From positions 3,100,001 through 3,164,000 of the forward strand of contig NZ_CP172312.1 in assembly GCF_047946665.1 (NCBI RefSeq): a stretch of DNA of 64,000 bases. The letters run 5' to 3'. The notes below the pieces were generated by a model. That model was not told the DNA's origin and did not search any database. It worked only from the letters and a program-made list of their open reading frames with translations. Both the position numbers and the translations under genes were made by a program. This stretch comes from Allohahella sp002354735. GTDB lineage: Bacteria > Pseudomonadota > Gammaproteobacteria > Pseudomonadales > Oleiphilaceae. Shown piece by piece: positions 13,918 through 24,622 of this stretch (the first letter of the stretch is position 1; every line of letters begins with the position of its first letter).

Positions 13918-16512
13918 TTAAGTAGCAGTTCCAAACTTCAGCGCGTCCCCTGCCTTGTCTACGGTTATCACATCACCTCTCTGGAAGCGCCCCTCCAGCA
14001 GACCCTGAGCTAGCGCGTTCTCCAGGCGTTGCTGAATCGCCCGCTTGAGAGGTCTTGCGCCGTACACCGGATCGAAGCCGGCTTCAGCCAGGAACTCCAA
14101 CGCCTCATCACTGACCTTAAGGCTGATATCCTGCTCAGCCAAACGCCGATTGAGGTTTTCAAGCTGGATCGCCGCGATGCCGGAGATCTGCTTCGAGGTC
14201 AGCTTGTGGAAGACCACCACTTCATCGATCCTGTTGACGAACTCTGGCCTGAAGTGTCGACTAACCACTTCCAGTACCGCTTCCTTGGTGGCGGCGTAGT
14301 CTTTTTCCGCTTCGATACCTGAACCCCCCATAGCCTGGATGATGTCGGACCCCAGGTTGGATGTCATCACGATAACCGTGTTGCGGAAGTCCACTGTTCT
14401 GCCCTGCCCGTCGGTCAGACGGCCATCTTCCAGCACCTGAAGCAGAATATTGAAGACATCCGGGTGAGCCTTCTCGACTTCGTCGAGGAGCAGCACCGAA
14501 TACGGCCGACGGCGCACGGCCTCTGTGAGATAGCCGCCCTGCTCGTAGCCGACGTAGCCAGGAGGGGCACCGATCAAACGCGCGACCGAGTGCTTCTCCA
14601 TGAACTCCGACATGTCTATCCTGACCATCGCGTCGTCGCTGTCGAAGAGGAACTCGGCAAGTGACTTGCACAGCTCTGTCTTGCCTACGCCGGTTGGGCC
14701 AAGGAAGAGAAAGGAGCCGTTTGGTCTGTTTGGATCGCTCAGCCCAGCTCGCGAGCGGCGCACTGCGTTGGCGACAGCTTCCACGGCCTCGTTCTGGCCG
14801 ATCACCCTGTCGTGCAAAGCTTCCTCGATGCGAAGCAGTTTATCGCGCTCGCCTTCAAGCATTTTGCTGACAGGAATGCCGGTCCACTTCGACACAACCT
14901 CGGCAACTTCTTCTTCTGACACACGATTGCGGAGCAGCTTGAGCTCTGTAAGATCAGCTTCGGAGGCGGCTGTCAGCTGCTTCTCAAGCTGTGGGATCCG
15001 GCCGTATTGCAGCTCTGACATCAGCGCCAGGTCGCCGCTACGGCGGGCCTGATCGAGATCGACCCGGGCCTGCTCGAGCTGGCTTTTGATGTGCTGGGCG
15101 CCTTGAACTGAAGCTTTTTCAGCATTCCAAACCTCCTCGAGGTCGGCGAACTCCCGTTCCATACCACTGATCTGCTCTTCAAGCTCACGTAGCGAACGCC
15201 GCGAAGATTCCTCACTTTCTTTCTTCAGCGCCTCCCGCTGCATTTTCAGCTGAATCAACTTGCGCTCGAGCCGGTCCAGGGGCTCTGGCTTGGAGTCGAT
15301 TTCCATACGGATCTGGCTTGCCGCTTCGTCGATGAGGTCAATCGCCTTGTCTGGTAGCTGCCGGTCGGTAATATACCGATGTGACAATTTGGCCGCGGCC
15401 AGGATGGCACTGTCGGTCACATCAACGCCGTGGTGGACCTCATAACGCTCCTTGAGACCGCGAAGGATGCCTATGGTGTCCTCGACACTGGGTTCATTGA
15501 CCAATACCTTCTGGAATCGTCGTTCAAGCGCTGCGTCCTTTTCGATGAATTCGCGGTATTCATTCAGCGTTGTGGCACCTACGCAGTGAAGCTCTCCGCG
15601 GGCAAGTGCTGGCTTGAGCATGTTGCCTGCGTCCATGGCACCTTCACCTTTGCCGGCGCCCACCATGGTGTGAAGCTCGTCAATGAAGAGAATGACCTGA
15701 CCTTCCAGCTTGGAGAGCTCGTTGAGCACGGCTTTAAGGCGCTCTTCGAATTCACCGCGGAATTTCGCTCCGGCAATAAGCGAGCCCATGTCCAGCGATA
15801 GAACGCGCTTGTCCTTGAGACCTTCTGGTACTTCACCGTTGACTATGCGCTGGGCGAGACCCTCAACGATAGCCGTCTTGCCCACGCCGGGTTCGCCGAT
15901 GAGCACCGGGTTGTTCTTGCGACGGCGCTGAAGCACTTGGATAGTGCGGCGGATTTCGTCATCACGCCCGATGACGGGGTCAAGTTTGCCGGCCCGGGCA
16001 CTGGCAGTGAGATCAATAGTGTACTTGTCGAGCGCCTGACGGCTTTCTTCGGCATTTGCGTCCTGCACGGATTCGCCACCCCGGATCGTATCGATAGCTT
16101 TTTCGAGCCCCTGTTTTGTAGCTCCGTTTCTCTCGAGGATTTCCTTGAGTTTACCGCTGTTCTGGATGGCGGCGAGCAGCAGCAATTCACTGGAAATGAA
16201 TTGGTCGCCTTTCTGCTGCGAGAGCTTGTCGGTCTGGTTCAGCAGCCGGCCAAGATCGTTGGAGGCGTGGACGTCGCCGTCGCTGGACTGAACCTGCGGC
16301 AGATCGTCGAGCGCCTGGTCGATATCGCGCTTGAGGCCGACGACATTGACGCCGGCTTGCTGCAGAATTGGACGAGTACTGCCACCCTGCTGATTCAGCA
16401 GAACGCTGAGCAGGTGGACGGGTTCAATAAAGTTGTGGTCGCGACCAAGCGCGAGAGATTGCGCCTCCGCCAGGGCGGCCTGAAGACGACTGGTGAACTT
16501 GTCGAAACGCAT
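13918..16512 (-). CDS. clpB: ATP-dependent disaggregase ClpB
   Basis: The 864-residue hexameric AAA+ chaperone works with DnaK to dissolve protein aggregates. It has the substrate-binding N domain (residues 1-145), AAA1 with Walker [14 protein letters not shown] (about 205), the long coiled-coil middle domain (about 410-525), and AAA2 with [14 protein letters not shown] (about 605) and a C-terminal oligomerisation domain. The length is typical. It is the last gene after rluD and pgeF. I see no clear sigma-32 promoter in the short gap before it, but such a promoter could lie inside pgeF. Confidence 0.97.
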   Translation of the reverse strand: MRFDKFTSRLQAALAEAQSLALGRDHNFIEPVHLLSVLLNQQGGSTRPILQQAGVNVVGLKRDIDQALDDLPQVQSSDGDVHASNDLGRLLNQTDKLSQQKGDQFISSELLLLAAIQNSGKLKEILERNGATKQGLEKAIDTIRGGESVQDANAEESRQALDKYTIDLTASARAGKLDPVIGRDDEIRRTIQVLQRRRKNNPVLIGEPGVGKTAIVEGLAQRIVNGEVPEGLKDKRVLSLDMGSLIAGAKFRGEFEERLKAVLNELSKLEGQVILFIDELHTMVGAGKGEGAMDAGNMLKPALARGELHCVGATTLNEYREFIEKDAALERRFQKVLVNEPSVEDTIGILRGLKERYEVHHGVDVTDSAILAAAKLSHRYITDRQLPDKAIDLIDEAASQIRMEIDSKPEPLDRLERKLIQLKMQREALKKESEESSRRSLRELEEQISGMEREFADLEEVWNAEKASVQGAQHIKSQLEQARVDLDQARRSGDLALMSELQYGRIPQLEKQLTAASEADLTELKLLRNRVSEEEVAEVVSKWTGIPVSKMLEGERDKLLRIEEALHDRVIGQNEAVEAVANAVRRSRAGLSDPNRPNGSFLFLGPTGVGKTELCKSLAEFLFDSDDAMVRIDMSEFMEKHSVARLIGAPPGYVGYEQGGYLTEAVRRRPYSVLLLDEVEKAHPDVFNILLQVLEDGRLTDGQGRTVDFRNTVIVMTSNLGSDIIQAMGGSGIEAEKDYAATKEAVLEVVSRHFRPEFVNRIDEVVVFHKLTSKQISGIAAIQLENLNRRLAEQDISLKVSDEALEFLAEAGFDPVYGARPLKRAIQQRLENALAQGLLEGRFQRGDVITVDKAGDALKFGTAT

Positions 16513-16581
16513 AGAGTGCCCTTTGAAACTGTTGTTTACCGATCATTCGGTTCTGCAACAGTTATGGGGATCGTCGACTAT

Positions 16582-17355
16582 TTAATCAAGCCAGATGATG
16601 CTCGCCATACGGCCTGTGCGCCCGTCACGGCGGTAGGAGAAGTAGCGCTCGGACTGCGTGAAGGTGCATTCACTGCCGCCGCTTATGGCGCTGATCCCAT
16701 ATTCCATGAGGATCTGCCTCGCCAACGTGTAGATATCGCACCAGTATCGGCGCCCGTCCCGATCTCGCGCTGGCTGGAACGCCACCTCATGAGTCTGGGC
16801 TCTGGCGAGGAAGACTGAGCGAACATCTTCACCGACTTCAAAGGCGCCAGGCCCTATTGCCGGCCCGAGATGGGCAAGGAGTGACGATGGCTTGCTCGAA
16901 AACCGCTCAACTGTGGATTGTAAAACACCCTCGGCGAGCCCGCGCCAGCCCGCATGCGCAACGGCGACTTCACTACCGTCCGCAGCGGCAATGAACACTG
17001 GCAGACAATCGGCCGTCATAACGGCCAGGACCCGGCCCTTACTGCTGGTGAATAGTGCATCTGCCTCGGCCACAGTGGTGCCTGGGCCCGCCACACAGGT
17101 CCCATGCACCTGATTCAGCCAGCTGATATCGGCAACCGAGGGCGACCTCAGCTGCACTGCCGTCCAGAGACGACTTCGATTCTGCAAGACAGCAGCTGAG
17201 TCGTCACCGACATGTGTACCGAGGTTCAGACTGTCATAGGGCGCCTGGCTGACACCACCGGTGCGCTGCGTGGTAAAGGCGTGAACGCATGGTGGCGCTG
17301 CCCAGCTCGGTTCGATGACACTCAACGCTTGCCCCACGATCAAAAGCCGTTCCAT
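16582..17355 (-). CDS. pgeF: Purine nucleoside phosphorylase / laccase-domain protein, YfiH family
   Basis: The 257-residue protein belongs to the YfiH/LACC1 family (formerly DUF152). Characterised members cleave purine nucleosides with phosphate or deaminate adenosine; E. coli YfiH (PgeF) is also linked to editing of peptidoglycan precursors. The family metal site is intact: NQVHG, TADCLPV and AHAGWRGL. SYRRDGRTGRMASIIWLD closes the protein as in E. coli. The start is uncertain: the open frame reaches 17406, overlapping rluD, but family alignment favours a start near 17355 or slightly later, none with a strong Shine-Dalgarno site. Confidence 0.88.
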   Translation of the reverse strand: MERLLIVGQALSVIEPSWAAPPCVHAFTTQRTGGVSQAPYDSLNLGTHVGDDSAAVLQNRSRLWTAVQLRSPSVADISWLNQVHGTCVAGPGTTVAEADALFTSSKGRVLAVMTADCLPVFIAAADGSEVAVAHAGWRGLAEGVLQSTVERFSSKPSSLLAHLGPAIGPGAFEVGEDVRSVFLARAQTHEVAFQPARDRDGRRYWCDIYTLARQILMEYGISAISGGSECTFTQSERYFSYRRDGRTGRMASIIWLD

Positions 17356-17371
17356 TTGCTGATGCGGCCAC

Positions 17372-18412
17372 TCAAATCTGCGAGGCCTGTTTGGCTGCCT
17401 TGTCACTTGCCCGCAGGGCTTTCTGAAGCGCGACGAGATCGTCGGGTATCGGGGAGGTCCATGACATGGGCTCCTCTGTGGCTGGATGAAGCAGATTCAG
17501 TTCGGTGGCATGAAGAGCCTGCCGTGGGAACTCGGCCAATGTCTGCTTCAGTACCGGATCCATGCCGCGAAGCCAACTACCGCGCATCTTCATGTAAAGC
17601 GGATCCCCGACGAGGGCGAAGCCGGCATGTTGCATGTGCACCCGTATTTGGTGCGTGCGGCCGCTTTCCAGCTTGAGCATGAGTTCGGCGCAGTGGTTGT
17701 GCCTGGCCACTACACGATAATGTGTAACAGCTGGTTTGCCGCCGCCCACTATGCCCATACGCTGACGATTCGACGGGTCACGACCGATTGGCGCGTCGAC
17801 CTTGCCAGCGGAAATTGGAACACCTTTGCAAATGGCATAGTAATGTCGACCCATGGACCGGGTCCTGAGCTGCTCGATGAGGCTGCTTTGAGCAAGCAGG
17901 GTCTTGGCCACGACCATGAGACCAGTCGTGTCTTTATCGAGCCTGTGCACGATACCGGCCCGTGGCAGGAGGCGCTGCCCTTCTGAATGGTGGAGCACCG
18001 CGTTGACCAGCGTACCATCAGCATGGCCTGGTGCGGGATGGACGACCATGCCCGCCGGCTTGTCGATGACCAGCAGATGTTCATCTTCGTAGACGATGAC
18101 CAGCGGGATCTCCTGGGCCACCCAGTCACCTTCAGCTGCGAGCGTCACGCTGAGCGTCAACTGATCACCAGCATAGACTTTCTGCTTTGACCGCGACGCC
18201 GCACCGTTGAGCAGACAGGTGCCGTCCTCTATCCACTGCTGTACCTTGGCGCGCGAGATGCCGTCATAGTGCTGACTGATCATCGCCAGGGCGACGAGAT
18301 CGAAGCGTTGGCCACCCAATTCGACGGTGCAGGTTTCATCCAGTTCCAGCTGGGTCGGTTGAGCTGTCACGTCGTCGAGATCGAGCTCATCCTCTGATGT
18401 CATATTTGTCAT
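17372..18412 (-). CDS. rluD: 23S rRNA pseudouridine(1911/1915/1917) synthase
   Basis: The 346-residue enzyme makes three pseudouridines in helix 69 of 23S rRNA, important for ribosome assembly and termination. An N-terminal S4-like RNA-binding domain (about residues 30-95) precedes the RluA-family catalytic domain with HRLDKDTTGL (catalytic Asp) and GRTHQIRVHMQH. The acidic first 28 residues are a lineage-specific extension. It stands back to back with bamD, the order known in Pseudomonas, and leads into pgeF and clpB. Confidence 0.95.
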   Translation of the reverse strand: MTNMTSEDELDLDDVTAQPTQLELDETCTVELGGQRFDLVALAMISQHYDGISRAKVQQWIEDGTCLLNGAASRSKQKVYAGDQLTLSVTLAAEGDWVAQEIPLVIVYEDEHLLVIDKPAGMVVHPAPGHADGTLVNAVLHHSEGQRLLPRAGIVHRLDKDTTGLMVVAKTLLAQSSLIEQLRTRSMGRHYYAICKGVPISAGKVDAPIGRDPSNRQRMGIVGGGKPAVTHYRVVARHNHCAELMLKLESGRTHQIRVHMQHAGFALVGDPLYMKMRGSWLRGMDPVLKQTLAEFPRQALHATELNLLHPATEEPMSWTSPIPDDLVALQKALRASDKAAKQASQI

Positions 18413-18600
18413 GGTGGCGGGTGGATCCCCTGGTCTCTCTGCTATGCGTATAAGATGTGGTTATGCAATACTAATGGTATCGGGTTGCGAGTGGTAAGCA
18501 TACCGCTTGAGCCAATGCCTGATCCTGCTAATCCTGAAGCGGAATTTTCATGTTATCTCTTTCTTTGCAAAACCTGCGACGCAGACGGAAAGCCTTTCCA

Positions 18601-19413
18601 ATGGGTTTCCGGGCGCTATCCATTGTGTTTATCTTTTTGGGTCTGCTTTCCGCTTGCGCAACTGCGCCGGTTGAAGTTTTAAGTGAAAAAGAATATTACC
18701 AGCGCGCCAAGCGTGCCATCGATGCTGGTAATTTCGTTGAGGCTTCGGCGTATCTGGAGGATCTCGAGACCTACCATCCTTTCGGACGCTATGCGGAACA
18801 GGCTCAGCTGGATCTGATTTATGCCCGCTACAATTCACTCCAGCCGGAGCTCGCCGCCAGTGCGGCCGATCGATTCATTCGGCTTCACCCGGATAGCGAC
18901 CAAGTGGACTATGCTTACTATCTTAGAGGCCTGACCAATTTTTACACAGACGTAGGGCTGGGGCAGCGTTATCTGCCAGTGGACCCGAACTCACGAGACC
19001 CGGGCAAGGCTCGAGAAGCCTTTCGGGACTTTTCCACGCTGGTTGAGCGCTTCCCGGCCAGCGATTATGCGGCTGATGCACGACAGCGCATGATAGCGAT
19101 CAAGGAGCGTCTCGCGCAGCACGAACTATTCGTTGCCCGCTATTACGTTCGCCGTCAGGCCTTCATTGCAGCAGCTGCGAGGACCGCTTACGTGATCCAG
19201 AACCTACCACAGACTCAAGCCGTCGAGGAGGCCCTGACGCTCCAGGTCGAGATCCTGCGAAAGCTTGGCCTCGACACGCAGGCGGCTGATACGCTGGCCG
19301 TTCTCGCGGCGAGCTATCCGAATAGTTCGGCATTTGACAGCAGGATGCGATTCAAAGGCGGCCAACTGGTCGAGGAAGACAGGGATATCTTCAGCGTACT
19401 GAAAGTCGACTAG
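18601..19413 (+). CDS. bamD: Outer membrane assembly lipoprotein BamD
   Basis: BamD is an essential part of the BAM complex, which inserts beta-barrel proteins into the outer membrane. The 270-residue product has a lipoprotein signal peptide with lipobox LLSAC (Cys19), then TPR repeats with family signatures FVEASAYLEDLETYHPFGRYAEQAQLDL and VDYAYYLRGLTNF, split here for position only. Start ATG 18601 gives an ideal signal peptide and has GGAAAG eight bases upstream; the frame extends to ATG 18550, which would add 17 basic residues. The stop codon TAG is followed immediately by the ATG of pilS. Confidence 0.92.
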   Translation: MGFRALSIVFIFLGLLSACATAPVEVLSEKEYYQRAKRAIDAGNFVEASAYLEDLETYHPFGRYAEQAQLDLIYARYNSLQPELAASAADRFIRLHPDSDQVDYAYYLRGLTNFYTDVGLGQRYLPVDPNSRDPGKAREAFRDFSTLVERFPASDYAADARQRMIAIKERLAQHELFVARYYVRRQAFIAAAARTAYVIQNLPQTQAVEEALTLQVEILRKLGLDTQAADTLAVLAASYPNSSAFDSRMRFKGGQLVEEDRDIFSVLKVD

Positions 19414-21072
19414 ATGAATGAATTGCCCAGGTCGCTGGGCGGTTTTTACCTCGCTAACTCCGGGCCAGTAGACTCGTCTGCTTACCGAAAGCTCTTCAGG
19501 GTCTACAACAACTATCGCGTGGTTGTGGGCCTTATCCTCCTGGCGACTCTTCTGTTCCAATTCAATTCTGGAACACGCAGTTTCCTGAACCCGCTGTACT
19601 ACCAGATTCTGGTTGCCAGTTACCTTGCCATCCATGTATTCGTGGCACTGCTCCTTCTGGCCGGACTCCGACCCCGGATGGTACATGTTCTGGCATCCTT
19701 GCTGCTCGAGATCGGGCTTCTGGGCGGCATGCTGTTCTTCAGCTCTGGCGTGAACGGTGGTGTCGCCAGCCTGATCGTGATCAATGTCGCGGCGGGTTGC
19801 ATGCTTCATCCTGGCAGGAAAGGTCTGTTGCTGGCGGCCACTGGTACGCTCGTCGTCATGGCCCAGGAGATCTACCGCTTTCTACTGTCAGAGAGTGAGT
19901 TGGACTCCGTCGTCGAGTCTGGCGTCTTCGGCATAGCTTATTTCACGGCAGCTGTCGTCATTCAAAATCTTTCTTCCCGTCTCATCAGCTCGGAAACACT
20001 TGCTCAAAGGCGAGCCCATGAAATTACCGAGCTTCAGACGCTCAATCACCTGATCATTCAGCGTATGTTGACTGGCATCATAGTCACGAACCGGTCGCTT
20101 GAGGTGAAGCTGATGAACGAATCGACGCGAGCTATGCTGGGCATTCAGAATCAGCGGATTCCTGAAAGGCTACCGTCGGAAATTGCTGAGCGTCTGCTGC
20201 AGTGGAAGCACAATCCTGAGGTCACCACCGAACCCTTGCTGCCGTCGACTGCGGACCTCGGGCAGGCCCCTTTGCAGCTAAGCTTCGCTTATCTGGCCAA
20301 GAATCATAACCAGGACGTGCTGATATTCATCGAAGACACTAGCAAGGTGGTCATGAAGGCACAGCATCTCAAACTGGCTTCATTGGGTCGCCTCACTGCC
20401 AGTATCGCCCATGAAATCCGCAATCCTTTAGGGGCAGCGTCACATGCAGCGCAGCTCCTGAGCGAATCCGAAGATCTGAGCGAGCAGGACCGGAGTCTGA
20501 ATGAGATTGTCCTGCGGCATGCGAGCCGCATGAATCGGGTAGTCGAAAACATTTTACAGCTGTCTCGCAGTCGAAGTAGCAATATCGAAATGATTGAGCT
20601 GAACGAGTGGCTGAAGGAATTTATCAATGAATACAAGCGCTTCATGGCACCTGAGGCTGTTATAGAATTCGAGGTGAATAGTGGCGGAGACGCTGAACGC
20701 GCGATTGCCGGTCAGTTCGACTCTGGGCACCTTCACCAAATCTTGTCTAACCTGATGAACAACGCAGTGAAGTTTACCAAACTGCATTCAGGAGAGGGTT
20801 ACTGCAAGGTGATACTCAGCGAGCTACAGTCGAGCCGACAGGCAAGAATCTGCGTGGAAGACAGGGGCCCCGGATTAAGCCCTGCACAGCAGCAGAATAT
20901 TTTCGAGCCCTTCTTCACGACCGACAAGAATGGGACCGGCCTCGGCCTCTACCTTAGTCGCGAACTTTGTCAGGCCAATCAGGCCCAGCTTACTTTCAGC
21001 AACCTGCCTGACGGCGGCGCACGATTCTGCCTGACACTGTCTCACCCCAAACGCAAGGTCAGCGCCGAATGA
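19414..21072 (+). CDS. pilS: Type IV pilus sensor histidine kinase PilS
   Basis: The 552-residue kinase controls pilin transcription through PilR. It has six hydrophobic segments in the first 190 residues (PilS-type membrane domain), a linker PAS-like region (about 200-300), and the HisKA/HATPase core with phospho-acceptor His333 in IAHEIRNPLG, N-box NNAVKF, and G-boxes DRGPGL and GTGLGLYL. The start directly abuts the bamD stop and the end overlaps pilR by four bases, so all three are probably translated from one message. PilS is known to sense pilin levels in the membrane. Confidence 0.92.
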   Translation: MNELPRSLGGFYLANSGPVDSSAYRKLFRVYNNYRVVVGLILLATLLFQFNSGTRSFLNPLYYQILVASYLAIHVFVALLLLAGLRPRMVHVLASLLLEIGLLGGMLFFSSGVNGGVASLIVINVAAGCMLHPGRKGLLLAATGTLVVMAQEIYRFLLSESELDSVVESGVFGIAYFTAAVVIQNLSSRLISSETLAQRRAHEITELQTLNHLIIQRMLTGIIVTNRSLEVKLMNESTRAMLGIQNQRIPERLPSEIAERLLQWKHNPEVTTEPLLPSTADLGQAPLQLSFAYLAKNHNQDVLIFIEDTSKVVMKAQHLKLASLGRLTASIAHEIRNPLGAASHAAQLLSESEDLSEQDRSLNEIVLRHASRMNRVVENILQLSRSRSSNIEMIELNEWLKEFINEYKRFMAPEAVIEFEVNSGGDAERAIAGQFDSGHLHQILSNLMNNAVKFTKLHSGEGYCKVILSELQSSRQARICVEDRGPGLSPAQQQNIFEPFFTTDKNGTGLGLYLSRELCQANQAQLTFSNLPDGGARFCLTLSHPKRKVSAE

Positions 21073-22499
21073 AGGGCCGCATACTCGTTGTGGACGATGA
21101 GCCCGACATTCGGGCTCTGCTGGAGATAACGCTGGCCCGGATGGGCCTGGAAACGCGCGCAGCGGCTAGCGTAAGGGATGCTCGACAGTTTCTGGCGGAT
21201 GAGACTTTCGATACCTGCCTGACCGATATGAACCTGCCTGACGGCAGCGGATTGGACCTTGTTGAGCATATCAGCAGTAACTACCCGAAGTTGCCGGTAG
21301 CTGTAATTACGGCATATGGCAGCGTGGACACCGCTATTCTTGCATTGAAGGCTGGCGCGTTCGATTTTGTATCAAAGCCAGTTGAGCTGTCCCGGCTGAG
21401 GGCACTGGTAGAGCAGGCCTTGACGCTAAACTCGGAGCAGCGAAAAGACTCCGGCCGAGGCTCAGGGATACTTGGTGAGTCGGCAGACATTCTGCGCTTG
21501 AACGCTCAAATCCAGAAGCTTGCGCGGAGTCAGGCACCGGTTTATATCAGCGGCGAGAGCGGAAGCGGCAAGGAACTGGTTGCACGAGCGCTTCACAACC
21601 TTGGCCCGCGCGCCGAGGGCCCCTTCGTACCCGTCAACTGTGGCGCAATTCCGCCAGACCTGATGGAGGGTGAATTCTTTGGCCATCGCAAAGGCGCCTT
21701 TACTGGCGCTATGGATTCCAAGGAGGGTTTATTCCAGGCAGCACACGGCGGCACGCTGTTTCTTGACGAAGTAGCTGATCTGCCGCTGAGCATGCAGGTC
21801 AAGTTACTGCGCGCGATACAGGAGAAAGCCATCAGGAAGATTGGTGAGCAGACTGAAATTCCTGTGGATATCCGTATTCTCAGCGCCACCCATAAAGCCT
21901 TGCACCTAGAGGTGGAGAGCGGGCGATTCCGGCAGGATCTCTATTATCGCATCAACGTTATAGAACTTCAGGTACCTCCCCTGCGGCAACGCAAGAGCGA
22001 TATCCCGTTGCTCGCCAATGCCCTGCTAAACAAGATTTCGGCGCTGCACGGCAGTAAGGCACCAAAACTCGCTTCAAACGCGCTGGAGAAGCTGTGTTCC
22101 TATACGTATCCAGGCAATGTGAGAGAGCTTGAAAACCTATTGGAACGCGCCGCGACCTTGTGCGAAGGTAACGTGATTAACGCCAGTGATATCCATTTCA
22201 GCCATGCTGTGGAGGGTACAGCTGCTGTACCGACGCCACCGAGACGTGACGAAGCACTACAACATGAAGAGCCCGTGGACTTGACGCCACCCCTGGAAAG
22301 CGCGGCCAGAACTGGCGGGCGACCGGCGTCCCAAGGTGATGCTACAGACAATCTCGAGGCCTATCTGGAGCAATTGGAGCGTCGCGAGATCGAAAAGGCG
22401 CTTGAAGCCAACCGCTGGAACAAGACAGCTGCAGCGAAGCAGCTTGGCATCAGCTTTCGGGCGCTGCGATATCGGCTCAAGAAACTGAACCTCGAATAA
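21069..22499 (+). CDS. pilR: Sigma-54-dependent response regulator PilR
   Basis: The 476-residue NtrC-type activator drives sigma-54 transcription, in known cases of the pilin gene pilA. The receiver domain has phospho-acceptor Asp53 (LTDMNLPDG) with acidic pocket DDEPD. The AAA+ domain shows Walker A GESGSGKELVARALH, the sigma-54 contact loop GAFTGA and Walker B GGTLFLDEV. A Fis-type helix-turn-helix (NKTAAAKQLGISFRALRYRLKK) closes the protein. ATGA overlap with pilS. No pilA lies in the window, so its target is elsewhere. Confidence 0.93.
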   Translation: MKGRILVVDDEPDIRALLEITLARMGLETRAAASVRDARQFLADETFDTCLTDMNLPDGSGLDLVEHISSNYPKLPVAVITAYGSVDTAILALKAGAFDFVSKPVELSRLRALVEQALTLNSEQRKDSGRGSGILGESADILRLNAQIQKLARSQAPVYISGESGSGKELVARALHNLGPRAEGPFVPVNCGAIPPDLMEGEFFGHRKGAFTGAMDSKEGLFQAAHGGTLFLDEVADLPLSMQVKLLRAIQEKAIRKIGEQTEIPVDIRILSATHKALHLEVESGRFRQDLYYRINVIELQVPPLRQRKSDIPLLANALLNKISALHGSKAPKLASNALEKLCSYTYPGNVRELENLLERAATLCEGNVINASDIHFSHAVEGTAAVPTPPRRDEALQHEEPVDLTPPLESAARTGGRPASQGDATDNLEAYLEQLERREIEKALEANRWNKTAAAKQLGISFRALRYRLKKLNLE

Positions 22500-22526
22500 C
22501 ACAGCGTTTAAAGCGCTGACAGCTAG

Positions 22527-23477
22527 TTAGTCTTCGACTTCCGTGAGACGGAGCTCTTTAGGCATGGAAAACACGATGTTTTCAGGTTTGCCCTCCAGCT
22601 CTACCGGCGCGCTGCCTCCCAGCTCAATGAGGCGCTTGATGACAGCCTGGACCAGAATTTCTGGCGCGGAAGCCCCAGCCGTCACACCAATGGCTTCTTT
22701 CCCCTCGACCCAGGCTGCCTGGATCTCGTCCGGTCCGTCGATAAGATAAGCTTGCGTACCAGTGCGCTCTGCCAATTCGCGCAGACGATTGCTGTTCGAG
22801 CTGTTGACGGAACCGACCACGAGCACCAGGTCGCAACGATCGGCGAGCGAGCGCACGGCATCCTGCCGGTTCTGGGTCGCATAGCAGATGTCGTCTTTCC
22901 GCGGGCCATGGATGAGCGGGAAGCGCACTCGAAGCGCATCTATGATCCGGGCTGTATCATCCATCGATAGTGTGGTCTGGGTGACGTAGGCGAGTTTGTC
23001 CGGCTGTGCGACCTGAAGTTTTTCAACATCGGCCTCACATTCTACGAGATGAATGGCCCCACCCTGTGAGGTGTCGTATTGACCCATGGTACCTTCGACT
23101 TCGGGATGTCCCTCGTGTCCGATCAACACGCACTCGAAACCATCGCGAGCATATTTGGTCACCTCGATATGCACCTTCGTGACCAGGGGACAAGTTGCAT
23201 CGAAAATCTTTAGCTGCCGTTTGTCGGCCTCCTGCCTGACGGCCTGCGATACGCCGTGAGCGCTGAAGATTACGAGTGCGTCGTCCGGCACCTCCTCAAG
23301 CTCGTCTACAAAAATGGCGCCTCGCTTCTTGAGGTCATCGACTACAAAACGATTATGCACGACTTCGTGACGCACATAGATGGGCGCGCCGAAGACTTCG
23401 AGGGCGCGGTTGACGATCTCGATCGCCCGATCGACCCCGGCACAGAATCCACGGGGGTTCGCTAATTTGATGTCCAT
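22527..23477 (-). CDS. ispH: 4-hydroxy-3-methylbut-2-enyl diphosphate reductase
   Basis: The 316-residue iron-sulfur enzyme makes IPP and DMAPP in the last step of the MEP isoprenoid pathway. The three cluster cysteines are in [21 protein letters not shown] and [10 protein letters not shown]; catalytic Glu lies in the conserved segment after the THVT-type region. The start is ATG 23477 with GAGGT five bases upstream; the longer frame (to 23606) overlaps fkpB and is not family-like. It is the last gene of murJ-ribF-ileS-lspA-fkpB-ispH and converges on pilR. Confidence 0.96.
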   Translation of the reverse strand: MDIKLANPRGFCAGVDRAIEIVNRALEVFGAPIYVRHEVVHNRFVVDDLKKRGAIFVDELEEVPDDALVIFSAHGVSQAVRQEADKRQLKIFDATCPLVTKVHIEVTKYARDGFECVLIGHEGHPEVEGTMGQYDTSQGGAIHLVECEADVEKLQVAQPDKLAYVTQTTLSMDDTARIIDALRVRFPLIHGPRKDDICYATQNRQDAVRSLADRCDLVLVVGSVNSSNSNRLRELAERTGTQAYLIDGPDEIQAAWVEGKEAIGVTAGASAPEILVQAVIKRLIELGGSAPVELEGKPENIVFSMPKELRLTEVED

Positions 23478-23508
23478 ATTGACCTCGATGATGCCTTGAT
23501 ACCGTGGA

Positions 23509-24024
23509 TTAGTTGAGCGTTCGCGAACCCACACCATCGTCTTCGACGTGCAGGATGTCGACCCGGAAGCGCAAGGTTTGGCCCGCCAGCGGATGGTTGA
23601 AGTCAATCACCACTTCGTCGTCACGGACTTCACTGACCACACCAGGCACTTCAGCCTTGGCAGCGTCTGCAAACGACAGCACCATGCCTGGTCGCAGAAC
23701 GGCATCCTCACCCTCCTGGGCTGGTGCAGAATCGTCCGGCAGGACAGTCGCACCAAGCTGATCGAAGTGTGAGCGACTGAACGTTTGGAGGTTGTTCGGG
23801 TTGCGCATACCGAAGGCTTTTTCTGGGGGGACTAAAAACGATTTTTGCTCACCCGCCTGCATACCGCGGATCAGGCTCTCGAAGCCTTCAGGCAATGTGC
23901 CGTCCCCAAATACAAAGACGCCAGGCCTTGAGTCGAAGGTTGAATCGATCAGCTGGCCATCTTCGAGCGCGAGCTCGAAGTGCATCGTTATTCGTCGACC
24001 TTCGCTAACAAATTGTTCGTTCAT
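23509..24024 (-). CDS. fkpB: FKBP-type peptidyl-prolyl isomerase (SlpA-like)
   Basis: The 171-residue protein is a SlyD/SlpA-type prolyl isomerase. It has the FKBP part ([34 protein letters not shown] broken by the insert-in-flap domain) and the characteristic pair near [16 protein letters not shown] and [15 protein letters not shown]. There is no His-rich tail as in SlyD. It is slightly longer than E. coli FkpB because of the segment [16 protein letters not shown]. It lies between lspA and ispH in the conserved order, but its link to those pathways is unknown. Confidence 0.92.
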   Translation of the reverse strand: MNEQFVSEGRRITMHFELALEDGQLIDSTFDSRPGVFVFGDGTLPEGFESLIRGMQAGEQKSFLVPPEKAFGMRNPNNLQTFSRSHFDQLGATVLPDDSAPAQEGEDAVLRPGMVLSFADAAKAEVPGVVSEVRDDEVVIDFNHPLAGQTLRFRVDILHVEDDGVGSRTLN

Positions 24025-24079
24025 TTATTCACCATGTTATCACTGTTGGCGAGAGACTGCTCAAGGCGCTCAGGCCGGC

Positions 24080-24622
24080 TCAGGTATGCCGCTCTTCGGC
24101 CTGATCAGGCTCAGCAGCTGATCCACCCCTGAAAACATCGATCACCATCATCACTGCACCAATTGATATGGCCGAATCAGCGATATTGAAGGCGGGCCAG
24201 CTATAGGACCCATAATAGAGGTGGATAAAGTCCACTACATAGCCGTGGACGATGCGGTCGTAGACATTGCCGATGGCACCACCGAGCACGAGCGCCAGAG
24301 CAATCGCCAGCCAGGTCTCGTGCCGCTTCAGGCGGCCGAGCCATGTCAGGAGAACGGCACTGATGGCTATTGCCAACACGATGAAGAACCAACGCTGCCA
24401 ACCGCCTGCGCTCGCAAGAAAACTGAATGCGGCACCAGTATTATGCAGCAGCGTCAGGTTGAAATATGGAATGACTGGCACCGGAGTGGCGTAATCCAGC
24501 CAGGCCGTCGCCATCGCCTTTGTTGACAGGTCGAAAATGATGACGGCCAACGTGAGCCAGAGCCAGCGGCGCTGACCTGCGCCTCGCTCATCTGCAGAAC
24601 CGGGAGCCATGGTATCAGGCAT
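24080..24622 (-). CDS. lspA: Lipoprotein signal peptidase
   Basis: The 180-residue inner-membrane aspartyl protease removes the signal peptide from prolipoproteins. Four hydrophobic segments and the family motifs [35 protein letters not shown] and FNIADSAI with the two catalytic aspartates are present. ATG 24622 lies inside the ileS stop region (TATGCCTGA), an overlap that suggests translational coupling; the frame is open further upstream to 24694 within ileS. Its substrates include lipoproteins encoded in this window such as BamD. Confidence 0.94.
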   Translation of the reverse strand: MPDTMAPGSADERGAGQRRWLWLTLAVIIFDLSTKAMATAWLDYATPVPVIPYFNLTLLHNTGAAFSFLASAGGWQRWFFIVLAIAISAVLLTWLGRLKRHETWLAIALALVLGGAIGNVYDRIVHGYVVDFIHLYYGSYSWPAFNIADSAISIGAVMMVIDVFRGGSAAEPDQAEERHT

